DNA of 64,000 bases from Bacteroidota bacterium (GTDB taxonomy: Bacteria > Bacteroidota > Ignavibacteria > Kryptoniales > JAKASW01): assembly GCA_021845665.1 (NCBI GenBank), contig JAJZVO010000001.1:1-64000 (forward strand), read 5' to 3'. Under the pieces are notes generated by a model, which worked only from the letters and a program-made list of their open reading frames with translations, was not told the origin of the DNA and searched no databases. Position numbers and translations under genes: made by a program. Every line of letters begins with the position of its first letter. Positions within the stretch are counted from its first letter, which is position 1. Below, piece after piece: positions 42,688 to 50,332 of this stretch.

Positions 42688-43133
42688 TTTAGTATGGATG
42701 TGTTCAAGCTGTGTGCCGATTACCTTGAAAAAAGAGGTTAAAGATGGCTCAAATCAGGCAGTATTGATACAATTCAATCATGACCGATGTAAGACTTCAA
42801 AATTCTGTGGTTTTATGGCCCATCGTGAGCAAAGTTTCCACACCCACAAAAAGGAGGCTGCCGCCAGTCAACTTTGGGAGGTGCCTGGCAGCAGCAGGAG
42901 GAGGAAAGAGGAGATCTTTCTTCTGAAACCAACAGATTTTTTGGGCCGCCGAGATATGGCAGTGCCTTCCCCTGAGCGAGTAGCATCTAAATAAATCAGC
43001 AGCCCAAAACCCTTTTGCTCTATGTATAAATCTTAAGAACCATTCTACCGCAGATAGTCCAATCGGCAATACAAAACGCGAAGACGTATACCGGTTTTCC
43101 TACAAGTCGATCGCTCAACCCTCCGCTTAATAT
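42688..43133. other. Long leader/intergenic region with RNA structure (446 bp)
   Basis: No convincing gene on either strand. Read on the minus strand, toward the cytochrome operon, two stretches look structured. Region A is a closed stem GGGCTGC (43005-42999) with GCGGCCC (42950-42944) enclosing about 48 bases. Region B is a hairpin GCTGCC/GGCAGC (42892-42887 with 42863-42858) with an adjacent AG/CT pair, followed by CTCCTTTTT (42857-42849), terminator-like. The order suggests an aptamer-then-terminator layout, but I recognise no known riboswitch class. The degenerate-receiver gene lies upstream and could equally own the terminator. Confidence 0.4.
42849..42892 (-). terminator. Terminator-like hairpin in the leader of the cytochrome operon
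   Basis: On the minus strand GCTGCC (42892-42887) and GGCAGC (42863-42858) pair, with a further AG/CT pair next to a 3-base bulge and a loop of about 17 bases, followed by CTCC and five T residues (42853-42849). It lies about 240 bases past the degenerate-receiver stop and about 160 bases before the first gene of the cytochrome operon. It may end the receiver transcript or attenuate readthrough into the operon. Confidence 0.45.
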
Positions 43134-43496
43134 TCAGGCGGTCCGGCGGGTCTTCTCGAGCGTCTGCTTTATGGTTTTGCTCAGTTGCTTGAGATTGAGC
43201 GGGCGGTCTTTTACTAGCACCACATCCGATTCCACGTCCGCGTAGTCGTCGTCACAGCATTGCACTATGAGCACCGCAGGTTTTGTCCTATTCAAATTGT
43301 CAAACCATTTCCTTGACCGACTCGGATTTCGCGTCGGAGCAAGAATAACGAGCGCTAAGTCCTCCGCATCCGAAGTATCCGAAAGAACTCGTCTTGTCTC
43401 ATAGCCTTCCTTATCAAGAAACTTGTCGAGCAACTTGTACATCGCCTCTTCATCTGTTACTACTCCGACGGGGACTTTAGCTTGTTCACTTCTCAT
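43134..43496 (-). CDS. Degenerate receiver-like protein
   Basis: 120 residues with an apparent alpha/beta CheY-like fold: VPVGVVTDEEAMYKLLDKFLDKEGYETRRVL, then DLALVILAPTRNPSRSRKWFDNLNRTKPAVLIVQCCDDDYA and VLVKDRPLNLKQLSKTIKQTL. The phospho-acceptor position after strand 3 reads ILAP where a receiver would have ILD-P, so phosphotransfer is unlikely. A Lys after VLV occupies the usual lysine site. It lies divergently from the kinase/regulator pair at 43.9-47 kb. It may serve as a stand-alone output or decoy for that system; that is inference. Confidence 0.55.
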   Translation of the reverse strand: MRSEQAKVPVGVVTDEEAMYKLLDKFLDKEGYETRRVLSDTSDAEDLALVILAPTRNPSRSRKWFDNLNRTKPAVLIVQCCDDDYADVESDVVLVKDRPLNLKQLSKTIKQTLEKTRRTA

Positions 43497-43862
43497 TATG
43501 CTTACTTATTATTCAATCGTCGTGCCGACTGTAACTTCACACGCACAACGGGTAAAATCTGCCAAGTTGCGCATGTTTGAATGCAGCTATGAAATTACAA
43601 TCAGCTCATGCGTCATTTTACCTTATCGGTGAAGAGGAATAATTCCGCATTTCTTCCCAAACCGCTCCCGTGAGAATAAGGATATGTGAACCCACAATCT
43701 TCCATACTGCCGGATACATCAAAAAGCACCTTGGCGCCTCCTGGCGGATCATCCGCCATTTTTCCAAACGGAATTCAAAAGAGTACGCCACTCCCGCCCT
43801 GCCAACATTGCAAATTACTCCACAGTTTGTAATCTTAATAAAATGTTATACAGCTAAATCGA
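43497..43862. other. Intergenic region, promoter side of the NtrB-like kinase (366 bp)
   Basis: No gene seen. It separates the divergent receiver-like and kinase genes, so it should carry both promoters. The only clear structure is the plus-strand hairpin with T-run at 43742-43764, listed separately, which has no gene before it on that strand. The kinase ATG has no ribosome-binding site. Confidence 0.5.
43742..43764 (+). terminator. Plus-strand terminator-like hairpin without an upstream gene
   Basis: TGGCGG (43742-43747) and CCGCCA (43753-43758) form a 6-base stem with the 5-base loop ATCAT, immediately followed by TTTTT. No gene precedes it on the plus strand for about 10 kb (the last is the transporter ending at 33390). 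It could therefore end a small RNA made in 43497-43742, or attenuate the kinase transcript whose gene starts 100 bases later. Confidence 0.5.
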
Positions 43863-45731
43863 ATGTTCAGCACATTAAGAGCAAAAGTCGCGGCGGGCTT
43901 CACCGTCCTTGTGATAATAAATATCATCGTCAGCGTCTGGTCGATATACAATTTCGACCAGCTCACGCAGGCTATCACAAGGATGATCAAACAGAACTAC
44001 CAGAATGTTATTGCAACCCAGAACATGTTAATGGACCTTGAGCGCGACAACAGCGCTCAGCTTGTCATGCTCAATGGGTACGTCGACCTTGGGTATAAGC
44101 AATTCCAGGACAACCATAACGACTTTTTCGTCTGGTACCAGCAAGCGGTGAACTCGAACGTCTCACGCCGCGGCATGCAGATACTGGACAATATCAAGAA
44201 CAATTACGCACAGTTCGTCGCGGCAACCGATTCCCTCCGCATCGTCCTGATGACCGACGGCCATGCCCATGCACAGGATTTCCACTACAGGAATGTCCTT
44301 CCGCTCTCAAACCAGATCAAGGATGGCTGCTTCCAGCTCCTGGATATGAATCATAACGCGATGGTCGCAACCGATACGAAAGCGAGCGACATTTCCAATC
44401 AGGCCACCGTTGCGGTTCTAGGTGCGGCTCTTCTTGCTATTGTCTTGAGCATCGTAGCAAGCTGGCAATTTTCACAATACATCCTGGAGCCGGCTGAGAA
44501 GCTCACGGATACCGTTCGAAAACTCGGGAGAGGCTACCTCGACGTTCGGGCTACCGTCAACTCCAACGACGAAATTGGAGAACTCGCCCGGGAATTCAAC
44601 CGGATGGCTGAACGGCTGAAGAAGTATGAGGAAATTAACATCGAGAAACTTATCTACGAAAAGAGGAAATCCGAGGCCATCGTCGGCACTATCTCCGACC
44701 CGATCGTGGTCGCGGATAGGGACGGCAAAATTGTATTAATGAACCAGCTTGCCGAGAATATTTTCGACGTGTCCGAAGAGGCATCTATTGGACAAATGTT
44801 CCAGGACGTCATCAAGAACGCCGAGCTCAACAAATACGTGGCGCGTTATCTCAACGGCGAAAGTGCCGTAAATATTCCACCATATTTCGAACTTCGATTC
44901 AACGGCGAGGACCGATACTTCAGGATAAAACTAAACTCATCAAAGGACGGATCCGGCAAGGTATCGGGAGTAATTCTCATTCTTCAGGACGTCACCCAGT
45001 TCAAAGAACTTGACAAAATGAAATCCGAATTCATGGCGAGAGTCTCGCACGAATTCCGGACTCCGCTGACTTCAATTAACATGACACTCGATATATTAAA
45101 GGACGCCCATATCGGCCACGTCAACAAGAGACAGCATGAACTCCTCGTCGCTGCGAAACAAGATGCCGAAAGATTGACAAAACTTGTGCGGGAATTGCTT
45201 GAGTTATCCCGTCTCGAATCCGGAAAGATTCAACTCAAAGAAGACAAGATAGACACAAAGTCGCTAATCGAATTCTCGGTTCAGCCCGTCCTCCTTCAGT
45301 TCACCGATAAAAACGTTAAGCTTGAAATAAACACCGACGATACCATCCCGGAATTCGTGGCTGATTTCCAGCAATTATCGTGGGTAATCTCCAATCTCGT
45401 GACAAACGCGCTCAGGTTTACCGATCCGGGCGGCCGCGTTACGGTTGACGCCACCACCGACGGCGAAGACCTGATCGTCGCCGTAAGCGATACAGGCTGC
45501 GGAATCGAACCTGCCGAAATGGAGAAAATTTTCGACAAGTTCGTCCAGGTCCAAGATTCCGCCAATCCTTCCCCCGGTTCCGTCGGACTCGGCCTTTCAA
45601 TATCGAAAGAGATTGTCGAGTTATATGGCGGCAGGATTTGGGTCGACAGCCGGATCGGATCAGGAAGCGTGTTCACCTTCTCAATCCCTATTAGAAAACG
45701 TATTTCCCACGAACAAGCAATCTCCGCATGA
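43863..45731 (+). CDS. Membrane sensor histidine kinase with HAMP and PAS domains
   Basis: 622 residues. Helix 1 at about 12-32, a four-helix-bundle sensor domain to about 180, helix 2 at about 185-208, then HAMP (208-260, EPAEKLTDTVRKLGRGYLDV). The PAS domain (about 268-380) contains PIVVADRDGKIVLMNQLAENIFDVSEEA. The HisKA domain holds ARVSHEFRTPLTSI with His396, and the ATPase domain has NLVTNALRFTDPGG, VSDTGCGIEPAEMEKIFDKFVQV and VGLGLSISKEIVELYGG. Its stop overlaps the regulator's start by 4 bases. The likely partner is the NtrC-family regulator. Signal unknown. Confidence 0.9.
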   Translation: MFSTLRAKVAAGFTVLVIINIIVSVWSIYNFDQLTQAITRMIKQNYQNVIATQNMLMDLERDNSAQLVMLNGYVDLGYKQFQDNHNDFFVWYQQAVNSNVSRRGMQILDNIKNNYAQFVAATDSLRIVLMTDGHAHAQDFHYRNVLPLSNQIKDGCFQLLDMNHNAMVATDTKASDISNQATVAVLGAALLAIVLSIVASWQFSQYILEPAEKLTDTVRKLGRGYLDVRATVNSNDEIGELAREFNRMAERLKKYEEINIEKLIYEKRKSEAIVGTISDPIVVADRDGKIVLMNQLAENIFDVSEEASIGQMFQDVIKNAELNKYVARYLNGESAVNIPPYFELRFNGEDRYFRIKLNSSKDGSGKVSGVILILQDVTQFKELDKMKSEFMARVSHEFRTPLTSINMTLDILKDAHIGHVNKRQHELLVAAKQDAERLTKLVRELLELSRLESGKIQLKEDKIDTKSLIEFSVQPVLLQFTDKNVKLEINTDDTIPEFVADFQQLSWVISNLVTNALRFTDPGGRVTVDATTDGEDLIVAVSDTGCGIEPAEMEKIFDKFVQVQDSANPSPGSVGLGLSISKEIVELYGGRIWVDSRIGSGSVFTFSIPIRKRISHEQAISA

Positions 45732-47041
45732 AAGCTAATGTCCTTCTCGTAGACGATGAACAAAACATCCTCCGTACCATGACAATCTGTCTCGAGTCGA
45801 TCGGACTGGAGGTGACCGCCACGCCTAAGCCCGAAGAGGCACTCAAATTCGCTTCCGAGAAACACTTTGATATCGCCTTCTTCGACTTGAAGATGTATCC
45901 CGTAGGTGGTCTGCAACTTCTCGCAAACATCAAAAGGTTTTCGCCAGACACGATCGTGGTCATCGTGACCGCTCACGGTTCGGTAGACACAGCCGTGCAG
46001 GCCATCAAACAGGGCGCTTACGACTACCTTCAGAAGCCGTTCGATTTCCAGGAACTCCAGCATTTCGCCCAGAAAGTTTACGACCATTTTCTCCTCCAGA
46101 AGCAATTGAAGGACCTGAAAGAGGAGCTCCATAAATACCAGGCGGCGGAAGAAATAATAACCTCCGACAATCAGGTCCTTTCGCTGCTTAATCTTGCGAG
46201 AGAAGTTGCCGATACCAACATCAGCGTTCTCATCGAGGGAGAAAGCGGAACAGGGAAAGAACTCATTGCGAAGTACATACACAAATCGAGCTCACGCGTT
46301 GATGCGCCGTTCGTCACCGTCAACTGCGCGGCTCTATCCGAAAGCCTCCTAGAAAGTGAACTCTTCGGCCATGTTAAAGGTGCTTTCACCGGAGCGGTCA
46401 AAGACAGGCAGGGAAGATTCGAAATGGCGGACAGAGGCACGGTCTTCCTCGACGAAATAACCGAGATCCCAACCACGACACAGGCCAAACTACTCCGTTT
46501 CCTCCAGAGCCGCGAGTTCGAACGCGTTGGCGATTCTCAGACAATGAAGGTTGATGTCAGATTCATCGCAGCCACCAACCGCGACCTCAAGGCGGCACTT
46601 TCAGGCGGATCGTTCAGAGACGACCTTTACTACAGAATCAACGGCGTGACCGTCAAGCTCCCCCCCCTCCGGGAACGCCCCGATGACATCCCTCTTCTCA
46701 TCAAGCACTTTATCCAAAAATTCGGCGGAGACAATCCGCCCGAGATTGAACCCGATGCATTCGGCATACTCACAAATTATCGATGGCCGGGCAATATCCG
46801 GCAGCTCGAAAACGTCGTCGAGCGTTCCGTCCTCCTGGCTCACGGAAGAAAGATAGAAGTGCATCATCTCCCCGAAGAAATCAGGCAATTGGAAGGAAAG
46901 CGGCTGGTCTCGCTCGAAGAACTTGAGAAGGAACACATAGCCAGAGTGATCCAGCAAACCGCTACCGTCGATGAGGCTTCCCATATCCTGGGCATAGATC
47001 CGGCTACCCTCTGGCGGAAGCGAAAAAAATACGACCTCTAA
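45728..47041 (+). CDS. Sigma-54-dependent response regulator (NtrC family)
   Basis: 437 residues. The receiver has the phospho-acceptor Asp53 (FFDLKMYP) and Lys in YLQKPFDFQEL. The AAA+ domain (about 145-375) has Walker A GESGTGKE near 170, the sigma-54 contact loop GAFTGA near 218, a Walker B region GTVFLDEITEIP and NYRWPGNIRQLENVVERSV. The C-terminal Fis-type HTH reads EEASHILGIDPATLWRKRKKYDL-like (VDEASHILGIDPATL). GAFTGA is intact, so it should activate sigma-54 promoters. The nearest potential target is the divergent cytochrome operon side, but I found no convincing sigma-54 site. Confidence 0.93.
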   Translation: MKANVLLVDDEQNILRTMTICLESIGLEVTATPKPEEALKFASEKHFDIAFFDLKMYPVGGLQLLANIKRFSPDTIVVIVTAHGSVDTAVQAIKQGAYDYLQKPFDFQELQHFAQKVYDHFLLQKQLKDLKEELHKYQAAEEIITSDNQVLSLLNLAREVADTNISVLIEGESGTGKELIAKYIHKSSSRVDAPFVTVNCAALSESLLESELFGHVKGAFTGAVKDRQGRFEMADRGTVFLDEITEIPTTTQAKLLRFLQSREFERVGDSQTMKVDVRFIAATNRDLKAALSGGSFRDDLYYRINGVTVKLPPLRERPDDIPLLIKHFIQKFGGDNPPEIEPDAFGILTNYRWPGNIRQLENVVERSVLLAHGRKIEVHHLPEEIRQLEGKRLVSLEELEKEHIARVIQQTATVDEASHILGIDPATLWRKRKKYDL

Positions 47042-47098
47042 CCGGACAGACAAAGTTCGCAGCCCGATAGCTTCCCCATCACTATTTACCTTCCTGGT

Positions 47099-48247
47099 TC
47101 AGCTCCCGGGATTGACGCACGTAGTCCCGAAGGTGAAAGAGTATGCCGCAAAGGCATCTGACGAAAGTATCAGCGTCAGGATATGCCTGCCATATTTCTT
47201 GCACTCGACAAGATCATACATCCCCGGATCTCCCAAGTTGAAAAAAGTCTTTCCACCTTTACTCAGCTTCATGCCTGACGGCCAATCCTTCTTCGGAACG
47301 GGCAATCCGTCCAGGTAAACGAACACGCGAATAGGACTGCCATTCTGCCCTGGCAGTAGCGCCTTATGGTCGGAGCGGAGTACGAGGTTCACCGAAGCTG
47401 CAGAGTAGTTCAATAGGATTTTCCCATCGCCGCGCTCCCCAGCATAGCGTACATATTGTCCCCTGACCACCCATTTCCCTTCCAGGTAGAACCTGTCCTT
47501 CTTCACCGATTTCGGCTGGCGATAATCGACAGCACGGTTATCGGTATATCCCTGACTGTTCCCTATGCGTCCGGCGTCGTACCCCAGATAAGTCTCAGAG
47601 GTAGGGAGATAACAGACGGCGCCAGGCACATCGGTCGGTCGCAGAGACTGCATCAGAGCTGGAAACTTTAAATGTGGATCTTTTTCCTTAAGTAGTCTTT
47701 GTATCATCTCCTCGGAATTTCCGTACTCTCCTTCTCCGCTATGCACATAGCGAAGAATCCCGTCCTGGTCGAAAAGATACTCCTCCGGCCACGACTGATT
47801 TCCAAATTCCTTCCAGAGCGCAAAATTGTTGTCCATGACAACGGGATATTTTAAACCGAATTTCTCGACCGCACTTTCGAGGTTAGCCCTCTTCTGCGCA
47901 AAGGCGAACTCGGGTGAGTGGATTCCTATTATGACGAAGCCATCCTTCGCGTAGCGTTTGTACCATTCCTTCAGGTACGGGAGCGTCCTGATGCAATTCA
48001 CGCAAGTGTAATCCCAGAAATCCACCAGCACAACTTTACCGCGCAGGCTGTCGATGATTCCTGGGGATGCGTTAATCCAATCGGCCGCCGGAAGCACAGG
48101 CAAAGCAGGCATACTTACGTTCAGGTACTTAATGTCTCCAGGTGGGTAATCCGGGTTTGTATATACTTTCGTACTTCCGATAAATGCACATCCCCAGAGA
48201 AGTGCAGGCAATACGAGTAGTGTGAAGACGGTTAAACGGAGCCTCAT
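47099..48247 (-). CDS. DipZ-type thioredoxin-like lipoprotein
   Basis: About 382 residues from the ATG at 48247 (GGAGGAGGGA ahead). The signal/lipobox is FTLLVLPALLWGC. The thioredoxin domain carries VVLVDFWDYTCVNCIRTLPYLKEWY, with the CVNC redox pair, then VIIGIHSPEFAF and a conserved cis-Pro region NQSWPEEYLFDQDG. The C-terminal 170 residues match the beta-sandwich DipZ extension (VNLVLRSDHKALLPGQNG...). It lacks the membrane domain of DsbD/DipZ. It could reduce cytochrome thiols before haem attachment, attractive beside 42 haem sites, but not shown. Confidence 0.78.
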   Translation of the reverse strand: MRLRLTVFTLLVLPALLWGCAFIGSTKVYTNPDYPPGDIKYLNVSMPALPVLPAADWINASPGIIDSLRGKVVLVDFWDYTCVNCIRTLPYLKEWYKRYAKDGFVIIGIHSPEFAFAQKRANLESAVEKFGLKYPVVMDNNFALWKEFGNQSWPEEYLFDQDGILRYVHSGEGEYGNSEEMIQRLLKEKDPHLKFPALMQSLRPTDVPGAVCYLPTSETYLGYDAGRIGNSQGYTDNRAVDYRQPKSVKKDRFYLEGKWVVRGQYVRYAGERGDGKILLNYSAASVNLVLRSDHKALLPGQNGSPIRVFVYLDGLPVPKKDWPSGMKLSKGGKTFFNLGDPGMYDLVECKKYGRHILTLILSSDAFAAYSFTFGTTCVNPGS

Positions 48248-48351
48248 TCCCTCCTCCTTATGTACTTCCGGTTTGCAGCAGGCACAGCACCGCCTATGAA
48301 CGGCCTGCCCGTTGTACATAACTAACAACTTTCAGATCAGAAGTCGTTCCG

Positions 48352-48822
48352 TCAGGGGACTACAAATTCATGCTCGTGAGGGCGGATCGTAAGGACCGGG
48401 CACGGGGCTTTCCTGACAACCTTATCTGCGGTGCTCCCGAAAAGGACGTGATCCATCCCTGTTCTGCCATGTGAAGAAATAACTATGAGGTCTGCATTCT
48501 CAGTCTTGGCCACTTCCACGATCTCAATGAACGGCTTTCCTATTCTGACGATAGGAGTGGCCTTGATGCCGGAAGGAATCTCTTTCGCGACTAGGTCGGT
48601 CAGCTGCTCCTCACTGTGCCTGCGTATTTCTTCCTCCATTGCCGGGATACTGACCTGCCCGAAGCTGAAATCGGCAGGATAAACTACGGGCTCGACGATA
48701 TGAAGGACAATCAGCTCAGATCTAAAGAGCTCGCCGAACGTGATGGCGTACTTCAATGCGTGAAGGGAATATTCCGAGAAATCCTGCGGTACCAGAATTT
48801 TTTTCAAGCTAACTGTGGACAT
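48352..48822 (-). CDS. Universal stress protein (UspA family)
   Basis: 156 residues. The Usp fold starts LKKILVPQDFSEYSLHALKYAI, with LIVLHIVEPVVYP and the ATP-binding C-terminal motif VISSHGRTGMDHVLFGSTADKVVRKAPCPVLTIRP, which retains G-2x-G-9x-G(S/T). Nucleotide binding is therefore likely. The start lies 14 bases inside the end of the cyclic-nucleotide-binding gene. Function in starvation or redox stress is general for the family and not specified here. Confidence 0.88.
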   Translation of the reverse strand: MSTVSLKKILVPQDFSEYSLHALKYAITFGELFRSELIVLHIVEPVVYPADFSFGQVSIPAMEEEIRRHSEEQLTDLVAKEIPSGIKATPIVRIGKPFIEIVEVAKTENADLIVISSHGRTGMDHVLFGSTADKVVRKAPCPVLTIRPHEHEFVVP

Positions 48823-49378
48823 TTTCTTTTCCCCCTGCGTTTTTCTCTAGTCTTTCAAGATTCGCGCTTGCCTTACCGAGTTGTTCATTCGTAATCCTCA
48901 GGCGTGTCCCGATTACCTCCCCGAGTTTAAACAGTATCTTCGTACCCGATTTGGGAGAGCGGTTAAGGAGGTCAATCAGATCGGGCCTGAAAAAGCCTAT
49001 GATGCGGGAATAGCCCTTTGCGATTGCTGAGGCGCTCCGTGGCGATTCATCGAGGAGAGACAATTCCCCGAAGAAATCTCCCGCCTTCAGTATGGCAAGA
49101 ATTTTCTTAACGCCGGCCGGATCGGTGTACGTTATTTCGACCTGGCCGTCCTCGACTACGTACATTCCGAGCCCCGGGTCCCCTTGACTGAACACAAATT
49201 CGTTCGCCGTGTATTCCCTTCTATGAACGATCGCAGCCAGTTTTCGGAGTTCTCTTGCGGTCATCTGGGAAAAGATCGGCACCCTCGACAGGAGCGTCTC
49301 CAACGAGTTGTCTTCTCCGGAACTCTTCCTGAAGAAGTTATACCATAAGCTATTTTGGCCTGGTGTCTCCTGTGTCAT
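48809..49378 (-). CDS. Cyclic-nucleotide-binding domain protein
   Basis: 189 residues. A cNMP-binding domain spans about 28-150 (PIFSQMTARELRKLAAIVHRREY, NEFVFSQGDPGLGMYVVEDGQVEITY, LKAGDFFGELSLLDESPRSASAIAKG). The phosphate-binding cassette reads FFGELSLLDESPRSAS, with the Glu and Arg that contact the nucleotide. A coiled C-terminal helix (TRLRITNEQLGKASANLERLEK) follows, and no HTH is present, so it is not a Crp-type regulator. The start is 11 bases past ilvE, and it overlaps the usp gene downstream. Confidence 0.82.
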   Translation of the reverse strand: MTQETPGQNSLWYNFFRKSSGEDNSLETLLSRVPIFSQMTARELRKLAAIVHRREYTANEFVFSQGDPGLGMYVVEDGQVEITYTDPAGVKKILAILKAGDFFGELSLLDESPRSASAIAKGYSRIIGFFRPDLIDLLNRSPKSGTKILFKLGEVIGTRLRITNEQLGKASANLERLEKNAGGKENVHS

Positions 49379-49389
49379 TGCCCGCTGAG

Positions 49390-50313
49390 TCAGTCATAAA
49401 CGAATGTCAGCCAGTCGTGCTTGTCCTCGCCATCTTTCACGACTTTGAAAAATCGTTTCTGCATCTCGCGAGTAACGGGCCCCGGTTTGCCTGTGCCCAC
49501 CTTTATCTTGTCGACGGACCTGATGGGAGTAATTTCCGCGGCCGTCCCGGCGAAAAAGACTTCATCGGCAATGTAGAGTATCTCACGCAGCATCACTTCT
49601 TCTTTCACTTCGATGCCCTCTTCCCTGGCAAGCTCCATAATGGTCACCCTGGTAATGCCGGGCAATATAGCCGACTTGAGCGGGCTCGTGAAAAGCGTTC
49701 CGTCGTGAACGACGAAGATATTTTCCCCACTCCCTTCGCTTATGTAACCTTCAGCATCGAGTGCAATGCCTTCACTATAGCCGTTCGCCATTGCCTCGAG
49801 CTTTATTAGCTGCGAGTTCATGTAGTTGCCGCCCGTCTTCGCCATCGTCGGGAATGTGTCCGGCATCGGCCGGCGCCAGCTTGAGACGCAGACATCGATG
49901 CCGTTATCGAGCGCCTCCGAGCCGAGGTATTGGCCCCATTCCCAGACGGCGACAACCGTATCGATCGGGTTGTTCGCGGGATTCACACCGACGTCACCGT
50001 AGCCCCGGAACGCTATCGGACGGACATAGCAGGACTTCATTTTGTTTGCGCGTATCGTATCGAGCACCGCGGCCTTCATCTCTTCCCTGGAATACGGAAG
50101 CTCGGCGCGGTAGATCTTTGCCGAATTCTCAAGCCGTCTCAAATGCTCATCGAGCCTGAACACGCCTGCACCCCTGACCGTATCGTAACAGCGTATCCCC
50201 TCGAACCAGCTCGTCCCGTAATGCACCACGTGCGACAGTACATGTATCTTTGCTTCATCCCAATCAATCAGCTTCCCATTCATCCAGATCTTATCTACTT
50301 TTTTGACAGCCAT
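49390..50313 (-). CDS. ilvE: Branched-chain amino acid aminotransferase
   Basis: 307 residues. PLP enzyme of fold type IV that transaminates the branched-chain 2-oxo acids. Marks are MNGKLIDWDEAKIHVLSHVVHYGTSWFEGIRCY, the PLP region KTGGNYMNSQLIKLEAMANGYSEGIALD, and ISEGSGENIFVVHDGTLFTSPL with ILPGITRVTIMELARE. Secure family assignment. The gene sits in a minus-strand run of five genes with the lipid-type acyltransferase and SPT-like genes upstream. Confidence 0.94.
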   Translation of the reverse strand: MAVKKVDKIWMNGKLIDWDEAKIHVLSHVVHYGTSWFEGIRCYDTVRGAGVFRLDEHLRRLENSAKIYRAELPYSREEMKAAVLDTIRANKMKSCYVRPIAFRGYGDVGVNPANNPIDTVVAVWEWGQYLGSEALDNGIDVCVSSWRRPMPDTFPTMAKTGGNYMNSQLIKLEAMANGYSEGIALDAEGYISEGSGENIFVVHDGTLFTSPLKSAILPGITRVTIMELAREEGIEVKEEVMLREILYIADEVFFAGTAAEITPIRSVDKIKVGTGKPGPVTREMQKRFFKVVKDGEDKHDWLTFVYD

Positions 50314-50332
50314 TTTACTCGAAGTCCTCCGC

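Noticed and set aside
42703-42720. Possible sigma-54 promoter ahead of the cytochrome operon (GGCAC with TTGA)
   Set aside because: The -12 element is GA instead of GC, and the start would leave a leader of only about 5 bases before the ATG at 42687.
42665-42994. Plus-strand frame of 109 codons over the operon leader
   Set aside because: No ribosome-binding site, composition is not protein-like, and it overlaps structured leader DNA and the start of the DksA-like gene.
42797-43069. Minus-strand frame of 90 codons in the same leader
   Set aside because: No start signal, no recognisable domain and runs across both hairpins.
42688-43133. c-di-GMP (GEMM) riboswitch, as seen near cytochromes in Geobacter
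   Set aside because: No match to the conserved GEMM core was found by eye on either strand; only generic hairpins.
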